A stretch of DNA of 60,515 nt from Bacteroidales bacterium (GTDB taxonomy: Bacteria > Bacteroidota > Bacteroidia > Bacteroidales > P3). Of this stretch, positions 27,474 to 36,681 are shown piece after piece. Made by a program: the position numbers and the translations under genes. The stretch lies in the NCBI GenBank assembly GCA_017469625.1, contig JAFUGA010000053.1:1-60515 (forward strand), in the 5' to 3' direction. Numbering within the stretch: position 1 is the first letter of the stretch; every line of letters begins with the position of its first letter. The notes beneath the pieces were generated by a model. It made no database searches and was not told the origin of the DNA. It saw only the letters and a program-made list of their open reading frames with translations.

Positions 27474-28094
27474 TTATTCTGTTTTTAAGGTTTTTATTGT
27501 CTTTATTTTTCTATCGGTAAACATAAAAATCTTATACACAAACCAACCTATAAGCATTCCTAACAAAGTCCCACAAATAACATCTAAAGGATAATGGTAA
27601 CCACAATATACTCTGCTATATCCTGTTATTATTCCCCAAGACAAAAGACTTATAAAAAACGGTTTAAAGTATTTATTGTTTTTCATAATCAAAGACATAG
27701 CAGTTATAATAGAAAAAGTATTGGCAGCATGTGAAGAAACAAAACCATACAAACCTCCTTTGTTAGTTGTTATATAATGAAAGTGAGATATTTTTAGAGT
27801 ATAAGCATCTTCTAAGGCTTGACAAGGACGCAAGCGTTGAAAAACATCTTTGAAGCACATAACACTTATTCTATCGGCAAACAAAAAACACAGTCCTATT
27901 ACTGCAATGTATATGTACCATTTTTTGAAATGATTTTGTTTTATAGCAAAAAAAGTTATCAAAACAACCACTACACCTATAGAAAAGTGCATAGAAAACA
28001 CAGGCAAAACGTAATCCAAAAATGAACATCTTGCATGGTTTATCAACCTAAAAAGATAAGTATCCCAGAATAATATTTTATCTAACATTGTCAA
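27474..28094 (-). CDS. PAP2-family membrane phosphatase
   Basis: 206 residues, about six membrane helices. The three phosphatase motifs are present: KDVFQRLRP, then SSHAANTFS, then [12 protein letters not shown] with the catalytic His/Asp. Probably dephosphorylates undecaprenyl pyrophosphate or another lipid phosphate at the inner membrane. Its ATG overlaps the obg stop by 4 bases (ATGA), so translation is coupled. Confidence 0.88.
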   Translation of the reverse strand: MTMLDKILFWDTYLFRLINHARCSFLDYVLPVFSMHFSIGVVVVLITFFAIKQNHFKKWYIYIAVIGLCFLFADRISVMCFKDVFQRLRPCQALEDAYTLKISHFHYITTNKGGLYGFVSSHAANTFSIITAMSLIMKNNKYFKPFFISLLSWGIITGYSRVYCGYHYPLDVICGTLLGMLIGWFVYKIFMFTDRKIKTIKTLKTE

Positions 28095-29080
28095 TCATTT
28101 ATCTTTTTATAAACAGCATCTTTCAACTCCTGAATACCTTTTCCACTAACAGAAGAAATATAGTAATGAGGGCAATCCACATTTACAAGTTTCTCCATTT
28201 CATTTAACATCTGTTCATCTAACATATCGCACTTGCTTATGGCAAGGATACGTTCTTTGTCAAGAAGTTCAGGGTTGTATTTTTTAAGTTCATTCAATAA
28301 TACTTCATATTCCTTATTTATATCATCGGAATCTACAGGTACCATAAACAAAAGGATAGAGTTTCTTTCAATGTGTCTTAAGAAACGCAAGCCCAAGCCT
28401 TTTCCTTCTGCAGCTCCCTCTATTATTCCGGGAATATCTGCCATTACAAAACTCTTATCATCTCTGTATTTCACTATCCCTAAATTTGGAACCAAGGTTG
28501 TAAAAGGATAATTGGCTATCTCTGGTTTTGCAGCAGAAACAACGGACAACAAAGTACTTTTTCCCGCATTTGGAAAACCAACAAGACCCACGTCTGCAAG
28601 GATTTTTAACTCTATAATAATCCATTTCTCTGTCCCTTCTTCACCGGGCTGGGCAAAACGTGGAGTTCTGAATGTGGAAGATTTGAAAAAATCGTTTCCT
28701 TTGCCACCTCTACCACCTGAAAACAAGATACGTTCTTCTCCATTTTCGGTTATCTCACACAGAACTTCGTTTGTTTCAGCATCTTTCACCACACAACCCA
28801 AAGGAACTTCTATTATACGGTCTTGTCCGTTAGCACCGTGCATAAGATTTTGACCTCCTGCTTCGCCATCTTTTGCTATAATATGTTTAGTGTATTTTAA
28901 ATGTAAAAGAGTCCATAATTGAGAATTGCCTTTTAGTATTATATGGCCACCTCTTCCTCCATCGCCTCCATCTGGTCCTCCTTTAAAATTTTTTGCAGCG
29001 TGTAACAGGTGCATACATCCTTTTCCACCTTTTCCACTACGACAATAAATCTTTACGTAATCAACAAAATTACTCGTCAT
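28091..29080 (-). CDS. obgE: Obg-family GTPase
   Basis: Ribosome-associated GTPase in 50S assembly and stress control. 329 residues: glycine-rich Obg domain ([17 protein letters not shown]..., [12 protein letters not shown]), then the G domain with P-loop [21 protein letters not shown] switch [10 protein letters not shown] and SKCD. No C-terminal OCT domain, as usual here. It follows adk on the same strand. Confidence 0.96.
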   Translation of the reverse strand: MTSNFVDYVKIYCRSGKGGKGCMHLLHAAKNFKGGPDGGDGGRGGHIILKGNSQLWTLLHLKYTKHIIAKDGEAGGQNLMHGANGQDRIIEVPLGCVVKDAETNEVLCEITENGEERILFSGGRGGKGNDFFKSSTFRTPRFAQPGEEGTEKWIIIELKILADVGLVGFPNAGKSTLLSVVSAAKPEIANYPFTTLVPNLGIVKYRDDKSFVMADIPGIIEGAAEGKGLGLRFLRHIERNSILLFMVPVDSDDINKEYEVLLNELKKYNPELLDKERILAISKCDMLDEQMLNEMEKLVNVDCPHYYISSVSGKGIQELKDAVYKKIND

Positions 29081-29102
29081 CTTCGTATATAGAATTTTTT
29101 TG

Positions 29103-29110
29103 CAAAAATA
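29103..29110 (-). promoter_or_regulatory. -7 box of obgE
   Basis: TATTTTTG on the minus strand, 22 bases before the ATG. The obgE-PAP2-flippase run probably starts here. Confidence 0.55.
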
Positions 29111-29165
29111 AATAAAAAATTATTAAGATTGAACGTATTAAGAAAAAGACTTGCTTTTGTAGAAC

Positions 29166-29204
29166 AAAAAAAGGAAAAGTCCTAAAGAAACTTCTCCTTT
29201 TTTC
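29166..29204 (-). terminator. Terminator of adk
   Basis: AAGGA-A-AAGT and ACTT-C-TCCTT form an interrupted stem between A and T runs, 21 bases past the adk stop. Confidence 0.7.
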
Positions 29205-29224
29205 TATCAAGTTTTAACCTTATA

Positions 29225-29794
29225 CTATAAACTATCTATTGTTTGACACAACTTCACACTTATTTCTTCTGGTGTTCCGTGTTCACCATCTATTGCTATG
29301 TATGAGTTAGTCTTTTTATAATGTTCTGCAACTTTTGCTGTTTTTGCATCATATTGATTAAAACGTTCTGTAATAGTTTGTTCGTTATCGTCTTTTCTTC
29401 CTTCTATTTCAGCACGTTTCAAAAGTCTTTTCATTAGAACATCTTTTGGTACTTGCAACTCTATAACTTTGGCAGTTCCTCTTTTCATCTTTGCAAGTAT
29501 TTCGTCCAAAGCCTCTGCTTGTTTCACAGTACGAGGAAATCCATCTAAAAGAATATCTTTTGTGTTGTTTTTTTCTATAAAGGAAGTAATCATTCCTATT
29601 ATTATTTCATCGCTTACAAGTTGCCCTTTGTTTATAACTTCCTCTGCCTGTTTGCCTAATGAGGTCTGATTTTTAATCTCTTCTCTTAGGATTTCACCTG
29701 TAGAAATGTATGCAAAGTCATATTTTTCTCTAATGATATTGCTCTGAGTCCCTTTGCCTGCTCCCGGAGCACCAAATAAAATAATGTTTTTCAT
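29225..29794 (-). CDS. adk: Adenylate kinase
   Basis: Balances ATP, ADP and AMP. 189 residues, the short form without a zinc LID. P-loop GAPGAGKGTQ at 7-16, AMP-binding YISTGEILREE, DGFPRTVKQAEAL, and the short LID around RAEIEGRKDDNE. The neighbourhood with obgE is the usual one in Bacteroidota. TATATTTG at 29821-29828 is a likely promoter. Confidence 0.97.
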   Translation of the reverse strand: MKNIILFGAPGAGKGTQSNIIREKYDFAYISTGEILREEIKNQTSLGKQAEEVINKGQLVSDEIIIGMITSFIEKNNTKDILLDGFPRTVKQAEALDEILAKMKRGTAKVIELQVPKDVLMKRLLKRAEIEGRKDDNEQTITERFNQYDAKTAKVAEHYKKTNSYIAIDGEHGTPEEISVKLCQTIDSL

Positions 29795-29820
29795 ATCTAT
29801 ATTTTTTTACAATTGAGTTG

Positions 29821-29828
29821 CAAATATA
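29821..29828 (-). promoter_or_regulatory. -7 box of adk
   Basis: TATATTTG on the minus strand, 26 bases before the adk ATG. Confidence 0.6.
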
Positions 29829-29856
29829 CAAAATTATATCTTGATTGTAGTTTTTC

Positions 29857-29961
29857 TAAAACAAAGTTTTAAAATTCTATAATCAAATTTGGTGAAAATA
29901 AAACAAAGAAACAGAAAAATAAAGTCAAGTTTTATTTTTCTAAAACTTGACTTTATTTTTA
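29857..29961. repeat. 21-bp periodic intergenic array, 5 units
   Basis: Units start at 29857, 29878, 29899, 29920 and 29941. Cores include TAAAACAAAGTTTTA, TAAAGTCAAGTTTTA and TAAAACTTGACTTTA; the last two are reverse complements of each other. It lies between DUF2148 and adk, both on the minus strand, so it is behind the DUF2148 gene and ahead of the adk promoter. Confidence 0.8.
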
Positions 29962-30031
29962 TTATATATAAATATGATATTAAGGTATTTTATTAAAATT
30001 TTTCTTTTCTAAGAGTTTGATATTTCTCTTG

Positions 30032-30565
30032 TTATTTTCTATCAAAGAATGGATTTTTTGCAGTAGCGGAAAGAGAGATTGCCAAACATTGTGAGCAATT
30101 CTCTGTCATATTCAGTTTTACTGCAGCACGTCCTGCTGAAAACATAACCCTTGTATCTATTCTTGCATCTGCTGCAACACTAACTGCCGAACCTATAGCC
30201 AACCCCAAATCTTCTGAATTGAAAAAACATGGAACGTTTTTATTGTTTTCATTTTTGGATTGGCAGGTTGCAAATCCACAATAACCACAGTTCAACCCTA
30301 AAACTTTGTTCCTTGTGGCTACCAACACTATATAGGAAGCAGACAATATGTTTTGAGAATCTCTTAAAAGAAACTGTTCTGTTTCGTTGCTCTCTTTGAA
30401 ATCCTTAACCAACTGTTCGGATAATTGTTTTATATCTTCCTTATCGCAAATACGTATTACGAGGTTATCTGTCCCTCTTGCCTTGGGTGCAGTCCTTGCA
30501 GCAACGGACATTTTCTTTGCAACACTTAACACATACTCATCATTAAAATCTTCTTCTTTAAACAT
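30032..30565 (-). CDS. DUF2148 ferredoxin-like domain protein
   Basis: 177 residues. The cysteine clusters NCGYCGFATC (about 93-102) and the later NCSQC, with VPCFF between, match DUF2148 proteins, which carry a predicted iron-sulfur domain and are often found in anaerobes. GSAVSVAADARIDTRVMFSAG is the best-kept stretch of the family. Function unknown. It starts 10 bases after rdgB and is likely cotranscribed. Confidence 0.85.
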   Translation of the reverse strand: MFKEEDFNDEYVLSVAKKMSVAARTAPKARGTDNLVIRICDKEDIKQLSEQLVKDFKESNETEQFLLRDSQNILSASYIVLVATRNKVLGLNCGYCGFATCQSKNENNKNVPCFFNSEDLGLAIGSAVSVAADARIDTRVMFSAGRAAVKLNMTENCSQCLAISLSATAKNPFFDRK

Positions 30566-30575
30566 ATACTTCTTT

Positions 30576-31154
30576 TTATTTGTTCAACAGATAATCTATA
30601 AGTTTTCTTGTGGCTATACCTCTATGAGAGATTTTGTTTTTGTCTTCTTTGCTCATCTCTGCAAAACTTTCACCAAATCCTTCTGGTATAAAAACAGGGT
30701 CATATCCGAATCCCTTGTTGCCATATCTTTCTGTAGTAATGTTTCCTTTGCATATACCTTCAAAATACTTCTCTTGCCCATTTTCTATCAAACAAATAAC
30801 GGTACGAAAACGTGCTTTCCTATTGGTTTTTCCTTTTAACTCTTCAAGAAGTTTGTTTATGTTGTCATCGAAAGAACAGTTTTCTGAAGCGTATCTTGCA
30901 GAATAAACTCCGGGTCTATTATCCAAAGCCTCCACTTCTAAACCTGTATCGTCTGCAAAACAATCTTTGTGATATTTTTCATAAACATATCTTGCTTTTT
31001 GGCGGGCATTCTCCTGCAAAGTGTCGCCTGTTTCTGGTATATCTTTGTTCTCATTCAATTGATAGAGAGAAATGATATTTATCTTGCCACTTACCATTTG
31101 CTGAATCTCGTCTATCTTGTGTTTATTGTGCGTTGCTATTATTATATCCTTCAT
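30576..31154 (-). CDS. rdgB: Non-canonical purine NTP pyrophosphatase (RdgB/HAM1)
   Basis: Removes ITP, dITP and XTP from the nucleotide pool. 192 residues. ATHNKHKIDEIQ at 6-17 (substrate loop), ETGDTLQENARQKA, FADDTGLEVEALDNRPGVYSARYA with the metal and base-specific residues, and GFGYDPVFIPEG, are all characteristic. Promoter box TAACTTTG lies upstream. Confidence 0.95.
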   Translation of the reverse strand: MKDIIIATHNKHKIDEIQQMVSGKINIISLYQLNENKDIPETGDTLQENARQKARYVYEKYHKDCFADDTGLEVEALDNRPGVYSARYASENCSFDDNINKLLEELKGKTNRKARFRTVICLIENGQEKYFEGICKGNITTERYGNKGFGYDPVFIPEGFGESFAEMSKEDKNKISHRGIATRKLIDYLLNK

Positions 31155-31179
31155 TTCAATTGTGTTTTTCTATGATTTG

Positions 31180-31187
31180 CAAAGTTA
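31180..31187 (-). promoter_or_regulatory. -7 box of rdgB
   Basis: TAACTTTG on the minus strand, 25 bases before the rdgB ATG, back to back with the lipB promoter. Confidence 0.6.
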
Positions 31188-31240
31188 CAATAAAGATTTC
31201 AAAATAACAAAAACAATATGCGTGGAACAAATTTATTTTG

Positions 31241-31248
31241 TACTTTTG
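31241..31248 (+). promoter_or_regulatory. -7 box directly before lipB
   Basis: TACTTTTG ends only 4 bases before the lipB ATG. If used, the message would be leaderless. A TTG start read further upstream would put this box inside the gene and is rejected. Confidence 0.5.
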
Positions 31249-31252
31249 CAAT

Positions 31253-31921
31253 ATGAATGAACTGAATTTTATTGATTGGGGACAAATAGATTACAGCAAA
31301 GCATTGGAGTTGCAAACAAAGATGTTCAATGAAAAAGTCTTAAAAAAATTGAACTTAGAGAAAGATATACCACAAGATTTTATTGTTTGCGAACATTCAA
31401 ACGTGTATACTATAGGTAAACATGGTAAAGACAAAAATCTTTTGATAGACGAGAAGTTTCTTAATAAGATAGGAGCAGAAGTTTTTCACATAAACAGAGG
31501 AGGAGATATTACTTACCACGGACAAGGACAGATAACAGGTTATCCTATCATAGATTTAGATGCTCTGAATTTGGGAGTAAGGGAGTATATCTTCCTTATA
31601 GAACAGATGATTATAGATGTAATGGGAGAATACGGTATAGTGTGTGAACGATTGAAAGGAGCAACAGGTGTATGGTTAGATTCTCATAGTAGTAAAGCAA
31701 GAAAGATTTGTGCCATAGGAGTGAAAGTATCTCGTGGAATAACGATGCACGGATATGCTTTGAATGTAAATACGGATTTAAACTATTTCAATTACATCAA
31801 TCCTTGCGGATTTGTAGATAAAGGTGTTACTTCCATGCAGAAAGAGTTAGATAGAGAATTGGATATACAACAAGTGAAACGTCAGTTGTATGAAAAATTT
31901 TTAGAATTGATAAACAAATAA
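31253..31921 (+). CDS. lipB: Octanoyltransferase
   Basis: Moves octanoyl groups from acyl carrier protein onto lipoyl domains. 222 residues from the ATG at 31253. GGDITYHGQGQITGYPIID with the substrate-binding Gly/His, GVWLDS, KICAIGVKVSRGITMHGYALNV with the catalytic Cys and Lys, and INPCGFVDKGVTSM match LipB. Its partner lipA is at 40597. pyrF follows 12 bases later. Confidence 0.95.
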   Translation: MNELNFIDWGQIDYSKALELQTKMFNEKVLKKLNLEKDIPQDFIVCEHSNVYTIGKHGKDKNLLIDEKFLNKIGAEVFHINRGGDITYHGQGQITGYPIIDLDALNLGVREYIFLIEQMIIDVMGEYGIVCERLKGATGVWLDSHSSKARKICAIGVKVSRGITMHGYALNVNTDLNYFNYINPCGFVDKGVTSMQKELDRELDIQQVKRQLYEKFLELINK

Positions 31922-31933
31922 ACATAAAACGAT

Positions 31934-32761
31934 ATGAATAGAACAGAACTTATAGAAATAATAAGACGAAAGCAAAGTTTCCTTTGTGTAGGGTTGGATT
32001 CAGATATAGAAAAAATACCTTCTTGTCTTTTGAAAGAAGAAGACCCTGTTTTTGAATTTAATAAACAGATAATAGATGCAACATTGCCTTTTGCCGTTGC
32101 TTATAAACCAAACACGGCTTTTTATGAAAGTAATGGGATAAAAGGTTTGATTTCATTGAAAAAAACAATGGATTATCTGAAAACAAAAAGAAGAGAATGC
32201 TTTGTGATAGCCGATGCAAAAAGAGGAGATATAGGCAACACATCTAAACAATATGCAAAAGCCTTTCTTTCTCCTGATGGCGATTTTGATTTTGACGCTA
32301 TCACCGTTGCACCTTATATGGGAAAGGATTCTGTAACTCCGTTTTTCTCTTATGAAAACAAATGGGTAATACTTCTTGCTTTGACCAGCAATGAAGGTGC
32401 TGAGGATTTTCAGTATTTCACAGAGAAAGATGTAAGGTTGTTTGAAAAAGTCCTTCTTTCTTCTCAACAATGGGGAACAGAGGAAAACCTTATGTTTGTC
32501 TGCGGAGCAACAAAGGCAGAGAAGTTTACAGAAATAAGAAAGTTAGCACCAGAGCATTTTCTTTTGGTTCCTGGAGTAGGAGCGCAAGGAGGTTCACTTA
32601 AAGAAGTATGTAAATATGGACTGAATAAAGATTGTGGTTTGTTGGTTAATTCTTCACGTGGAATAATCTTTGCAGACAAGACAGAAGATTTTGCAAAGGT
32701 TGCTTCAGAAAAAGCAAGAGAACTACAAGAAGAAATGGCTACATATTTAAAACTTTGTTAG
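31934..32761 (+). CDS. pyrF: Orotidine 5'-phosphate decarboxylase
   Basis: Last step of UMP synthesis. 275 residues, the long (type 2) form. [13 protein letters not shown] at the start, the catalytic Asp/Lys set in [18 protein letters not shown], and [11 protein letters not shown] near the end. It shares the transcript with lipB and ends at a near-perfect terminator. Confidence 0.94.
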   Translation: MNRTELIEIIRRKQSFLCVGLDSDIEKIPSCLLKEEDPVFEFNKQIIDATLPFAVAYKPNTAFYESNGIKGLISLKKTMDYLKTKRRECFVIADAKRGDIGNTSKQYAKAFLSPDGDFDFDAITVAPYMGKDSVTPFFSYENKWVILLALTSNEGAEDFQYFTEKDVRLFEKVLLSSQQWGTEENLMFVCGATKAEKFTEIRKLAPEHFLLVPGVGAQGGSLKEVCKYGLNKDCGLLVNSSRGIIFADKTEDFAKVASEKARELQEEMATYLKLC

Positions 32762-32787
32762 GATTTAGAATTTCTTTATTATAAAAT

Positions 32788-32848
32788 ACTACAACTTGTT
32801 TATACTATGCTTTTTCTTAGTAAGGTATAAACAAGTTGTAGTGTTTTT
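32788..32848. terminator. Long-stem bidirectional terminator after pyrF
   Basis: ACTACAACTTGTTTATAC (32788-32805) and GTATAAACAAGTTGTAGT (32825-32842), an 18-bp perfect stem followed by GTTTTTT. It separates pyrF from the convergent helicase gene. Confidence 0.9.
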
Positions 32849-35293
32849 TCAAAAAAGTTTTGGTTCTTTGGTTTTGATGATATAACCTACATTTTCATAA
32901 CCTTTAAGTCTTCTTTGATACATAACATTGCACATTGGAATACAATTATCTACATAATCGTATATTCTTACCTCTTTTTTACCTTTGTAATTGCGGTGCA
33001 ATCTTCCCGCATATTGAACTACTATTCCTTTCCATGAAACAGGCAGTGCCATAAATAATGTATCAAGTCGTGGGTAGTCAAAACCTTCCCCAATATATTT
33101 TCCTGTTGCTAAAATAACAAGAGGTTCATTTGATGGAATATTTTGCAAAAGTTCTTGTTTATATTTTTTCTCTTTAGCAGATTCTGAACCCACAAGAGTA
33201 ATAACATTTTTGCAATATGGTTTAAGAAAATTTGCAAGTGTAGTTACATGATTTGTAAGGCTTGTAAGAATAATAGATGAACGATTTTCAGATAATGCAG
33301 TTCTCACATCTTCTGCTATCAAAATATTTCTATCTTCGTCCATAGCAAGTTGCCTAATGATTTTTGTATAAGTTGTTTGTTCTTCATTGACTATTTTACT
33401 TTGAGTAAAGCGAGGAATAAGCAGGCGTTGAAAATTTTGAAATTCCATCTGTTGTTTTGCATCTGAAGTATATCTTATTTGACCACATTGCATAAAAATA
33501 ATAGGTTGCAAACCGTCTTTGCGTATCGGTGTTGAGGTAAGACCATAAACATAGTACGCATTAACATTTTTTAACACTTGTTCAAAACTTACAGCAGAGA
33601 CATGATGACATTCGTCCACTATCACCATACCATAATTTTTCACAAATGGTTTAACCTCCTTGTCTGCTATGCAAGACTGTATTATGGCAACGTCTATAAT
33701 TCCTTTAAGTTTATTTCCATTGGAACTAAGAGTACCAATAGGAGAGGTTTTCTTTTTCCTTGTTCGTTTAGAGATGTTTTCATCTACTTTATATTCAATA
33801 TCAAGAAACTTCTCCAATTCTTCTTTCCATTGGCTGAGAAGTGCTTTTGTATGAACTAAAATCAAAGTATTAACTTTCTTCTCTGCAATAAGACCGATAG
33901 CAGTTACCGTTTTGCCAAAAGCTGTTGTAGCACATAGAACTCCATTTCTTGCAGAACTAAGAGTTTGTAGTGCTTTAGTTTGCTGTTCATATAGTTTTCC
34001 TTTAAATGAAATAGAAATAGTAGTGCCTTTATTAGTTTTGTCTATCCATTGATATGAAACGTTATTTTGTTTGAAAAAATCATCAATAACCTCTTCACAA
34101 CCACGAGGTAAAGCAAGATATTCCTCAGATATTTCAGCACACGATATAATTCTCGGAATAGAATATGTGGAAAGCCTCATAGCTTGTTTTGTATAAAATT
34201 CTGGATTTTTGAAAGAAGCAATACGTTTCAAGTGATTGAGAACTTCAGAGGATAATGCATTTAAAGGAATATATAACATATTGGCTCTAATTATAGAAAG
34301 TTTGTTTCTAAAGTCGGCTTTAGTTATTTCATAATTAGTAGGTATTTCCCACGGTTTAGATTCACTTGTTTTAGAAAAATCTCCCATAGATTGTATATTC
34401 GTATTCTTTCCAATTAGTTCATCAAGTGTGTTTTCTGAAAGTTTTTCTACATTTAAAAGATAATCCCATTGATTAGGATATGCTTCAAAGTTTTTATTTA
34501 CAAACACACTGTTATTATTCTTTCTTGCCTTTCCTTGAAGAGGTAATGCTACTAAATTACCTAAACCACCTTCAGTCAAATAATCTTGGTTTGGAAAGAA
34601 ACGGTCATAGGATTTAAAGGAGATACGTCCATCTTTATTCATAGCCTCTGTCATTATTGCATTGCCTAACCTTCTAACTTTTACGGCAACAATAGGTGTT
34701 TCCAAAAATATCCACACGTGAGCACCGTTACCAAAACGAGAACGTTCTATAGAAAACGGTATTTTCCAATCTTCACAAACATTAACAAAAGCAAGAACAT
34801 CTCTTTTATAATCCTTTTCACAATTCTTATCATCAAAATCAACACATAAAAAATAACAAGTGTTGTCTTTAAGTATAGGATAAATTCCTATAACATCTCG
34901 TCCATACTCGTCTTTACCCGATAGATGTTTGTAATAATCACCGTAAGAAAGAAATGAGAATTTACGATTAGGACATTCAGAACATTTTTGTTTTTTCTTA
35001 TTACATAATTGTGTATTCCATTCATTTATACATACAGGTTGGTAACCTGCTTTGCCTGTAGTCGTACTGTACCATCTAAGAGCAAAGACATCTTCACGTC
35101 CCTTAAACAAACTTCTGAATAAGTCTATTTTTTGTTGAACGGATAGTTTTTGTATAGATGGTTGTGATATGTTAATAGCATTATTTTCTCCAAGTCTTTC
35201 CCTTAGTAATACATTTTCCTTTTCAAGTTCTAAAATATGCTTTCTTAGTAAATCTCGTTCCGCAAGCAGTCGTTCATACATCATTTGTTCCAT
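32849..35293 (-). CDS. TOTE-type primase fused to SF2 helicase
   Basis: 814 residues. A coiled coil (about 5-37) leads into an archaeo-eukaryotic primase domain of the TOTE conflict-system kind: zinc-like Cys88, Cys97, Cys104 and Cys107; metal-binding LCVDFDD (D152, D154); GNGAHVWIF (188-196); SYDRFFPNQD. The helicase follows with Walker A TTAFGKT (456-462), DECHH (560-564), GLTSTP (584-589) and motif VI YAGRLHR near 766. No nuclease domain is visible. TOTE genes are thought to act in conflict with invading DNA; here it stands alone in an accessory pocket beside a pseudogene and a duplicated cassette. Domain call is strong, role inferred. Confidence 0.88.
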   Translation of the reverse strand: MEQMMYERLLAERDLLRKHILELEKENVLLRERLGENNAINISQPSIQKLSVQQKIDLFRSLFKGREDVFALRWYSTTTGKAGYQPVCINEWNTQLCNKKKQKCSECPNRKFSFLSYGDYYKHLSGKDEYGRDVIGIYPILKDNTCYFLCVDFDDKNCEKDYKRDVLAFVNVCEDWKIPFSIERSRFGNGAHVWIFLETPIVAVKVRRLGNAIMTEAMNKDGRISFKSYDRFFPNQDYLTEGGLGNLVALPLQGKARKNNNSVFVNKNFEAYPNQWDYLLNVEKLSENTLDELIGKNTNIQSMGDFSKTSESKPWEIPTNYEITKADFRNKLSIIRANMLYIPLNALSSEVLNHLKRIASFKNPEFYTKQAMRLSTYSIPRIISCAEISEEYLALPRGCEEVIDDFFKQNNVSYQWIDKTNKGTTISISFKGKLYEQQTKALQTLSSARNGVLCATTAFGKTVTAIGLIAEKKVNTLILVHTKALLSQWKEELEKFLDIEYKVDENISKRTRKKKTSPIGTLSSNGNKLKGIIDVAIIQSCIADKEVKPFVKNYGMVIVDECHHVSAVSFEQVLKNVNAYYVYGLTSTPIRKDGLQPIIFMQCGQIRYTSDAKQQMEFQNFQRLLIPRFTQSKIVNEEQTTYTKIIRQLAMDEDRNILIAEDVRTALSENRSSIILTSLTNHVTTLANFLKPYCKNVITLVGSESAKEKKYKQELLQNIPSNEPLVILATGKYIGEGFDYPRLDTLFMALPVSWKGIVVQYAGRLHRNYKGKKEVRIYDYVDNCIPMCNVMYQRRLKGYENVGYIIKTKEPKLF

Positions 35294-35415
35294 GAAACAT
35301 GTACTTTTTATTTTATTGTATAACGCATTAAAGAATATTGTATTGTTTTTATGCTAAATATATTATAACAACTCCTGAAAATGCTACTCCCAAACAAAAC
35401 AAAATTCCATCTCCA

Positions 35416-35499
35416 CGAAACTTTGTTTTAATTTTCTAAAACAAAGTTTTCTAAGAATAAAGTTAGGTCTTATTTCAGTAAAACGAAGTTTTGGGATAT
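35416..35499. repeat. 21-bp periodic intergenic array, 4 units
   Basis: Units start at 35416, 35437, 35458 and 35479: CGAAACTTTGTTTTA, TAAAACAAAGTTTTC, a decayed unit, and TAAAACGAAGTTTTG. It lies between the helicase start and the sod remnant. Confidence 0.75.
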
Positions 35500-35533
35500 T
35501 TGTTTTTTTTATTATATAATAAAATCTTTAGGT

Positions 35534-35662
35534 TTATTTTTCAAACTGTTGTTGGGTGAAATTCCAATTTATGAGTTCAAAGAAAGATTCTATGTATTTG
35601 GCTCTTGCATTCTGTTTATCAAGGTAGTATGTGTGTTCCTAAACATCACAAACAAGGATTGG
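35534..35662 (-). pseudogene. C-terminal remnant of Fe/Mn superoxide dismutase
   Basis: Read on the minus strand from 35662, the frame gives PILVCDV-stop-EHTYYLDKQNARAKYIE...INWNFTQQQFEK-stop. This is the C-terminal segment of Fe/Mn superoxide dismutase, whose normal form is close to PILTCDVWEHAYYLDYQN. The conserved Trp codon has become TAG at 35639-35641. The metal-ligand Asp and His positions are still there. Everything N-terminal is missing: a stop lies two codons before PILV and no further similarity is seen. A dead fragment of about 43 codons. Confidence 0.85.
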
Positions 35663-35700
35663 TTGTTATTTTTTTGTCAATAATACAATGAAATCTCTAT

Positions 35701-35931
35701 TTACTCTTTTTCGTCATCTTTTCGGGGAGATTTGTTGTTCTTTCTAATGTTGTAGGCAAGATAAGTTGCACCCAACCCCAACATAAGCAAAGTGCCAGAA
35801 CCAACAGGACCAGAAATAGGCTCATCATCTGTTCTACCATGCCTTGATGGTCTTTCTGGTTGTGCAGAAACATCAACCCTCATTATAAATAACGCCAAAA
35901 CAAACAACAAAAAATATTTATACCGTTTCAT
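35701..35931 (-). CDS. Small exported protein with sortase-like C-terminal signal
   Basis: 76 residues: signal peptide (about 1-23, VSAQ), a short charged region, then PISGPVGSG (38-46), a hydrophobic helix (about 47-62) and a basic/charged tail (RKNNKSPRK). That three-part end, a Pro/Gly motif, a helix and a basic tail, is how exosortase substrates of the PEP/PID-CTERM kind are built. An exosortase-family protein is encoded at 42828. The mature protein would be only about 15-20 residues, so it may instead be a small membrane protein. Tentative. Confidence 0.5.
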   Translation of the reverse strand: MKRYKYFLLFVLALFIMRVDVSAQPERPSRHGRTDDEPISGPVGSGTLLMLGLGATYLAYNIRKNNKSPRKDDEKE

Positions 35932-36006
35932 TATCCTATTTTTTACAAAGATATGATAAATTTGGGAGATTACGACAAAATAACAATAATTTTTTAATAA
36001 TTTTTC

Positions 36007-36036
36007 TTTGTATGTATGATAATTTTTATATCTTTG
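36007..36036 (+). promoter_or_regulatory. Promoter of leader/lipoprotein cassette 2
   Basis: TTTG at 36007-36010 and TATCTTTG at 36029-36036, identical to cassette 1 over 30 bases. Confidence 0.8.
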
Positions 36037-36059
36037 CAGTGGAAAATAAGAGGAAAGGA

Positions 36060-36116
36060 ATGAAAAATAACAACGTAAATATCATATTATTAGAAAATTA
36101 TATGGGGGGGGGGTAA
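36060..36116 (+). CDS. 18-codon leader ORF with poly-G tract, copy 2
   Basis: Reads MKNNNVNIILLENYMGGG then TAA, with a run of ten G (36104-36113), one more than copy 1. The stop again falls beside a hairpin (ATAAC...GTTAT with a CTC loop), in which paired positions differ from copy 1 yet the stem is largely kept. This pattern argues that both the short ORF and the hairpin are under selection. Translation is not shown. Confidence 0.5.
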   Translation: MKNNNVNIILLENYMGGG

Positions 36117-36153
36117 ATAACCACTTCTCAAGTAGTTATAAACAATAATTTAT

Positions 36154-36197
36154 TCCGACAGATAAAGTAGAGTATGCTTTATTTGTCGGATTTTTTT
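36154..36197 (+). terminator. Intrinsic terminator inside the leader (attenuator), copy 2
   Basis: TCCGACAGATAAAGTA (36154-36169), loop GAGTA, TGCTTTATTTGTCGGA (36175-36190), then seven T. The loop sequence differs from copy 1 and one pair is U-G instead of U-A; the 16-bp stem is kept. Confidence 0.85.
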
Positions 36198-36256
36198 ATG
36201 ATAAAGAATTATAAAAAATAAACGAATTAAAAACAATAAAAAAGGAGGAAAACAAA

Positions 36257-36649
36257 ATGAAACATTTAAGAAAGTTGCCCATAATCCTAACCTTAGCAGG
36301 ATTAACCTTATTCATCGCCTGCAACAATGACGATGACGAACCTAAGAAAAAACATAATAAGGTTATGGTTTTATCAATCAACCCACATACCTGGAGTATA
36401 ACTTTACAAACAGAGAAATTGGATTCGGTATATGCATTATGTGATACTCTATATGTGGAACCAGAAATTGGGTGGGATTATTATACTGAGCCAATGATTA
36501 ACCAATTCACCACGTCTTTATCAATGAAACATGGTAATAGGCCAAATATGAAAGGAAGAGGTTCTTTTGATTTTACGCCAGGCACTGCTTCAGAAGAAGA
36601 TAGTCTAAAACTAATCAGTTTAGGTTATTCCATAAACACACAAAAATAA
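36257..36649 (+). CDS. Small SPII lipoprotein, duplicated family, copy 2
   Basis: 130 residues, paralogue of the protein at 1277 with the same lipobox LFIAC (Cys22), NNDDDE linker and C-terminal RPNMKGRGSFDFTPG segment. The two differ mainly at about 84-103. No domain is recognised. The upstream 256 bases differ from copy 1 at only about 19 positions by my count, so the leader is better kept than the protein. GGAGGA precedes the ATG. Confidence 0.75.
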   Translation: MKHLRKLPIILTLAGLTLFIACNNDDDEPKKKHNKVMVLSINPHTWSITLQTEKLDSVYALCDTLYVEPEIGWDYYTEPMINQFTTSLSMKHGNRPNMKGRGSFDFTPGTASEEDSLKLISLGYSINTQK

Positions 36650-36681
36650 TATTTAATACCCCTCCCAATAACCCCACACCC

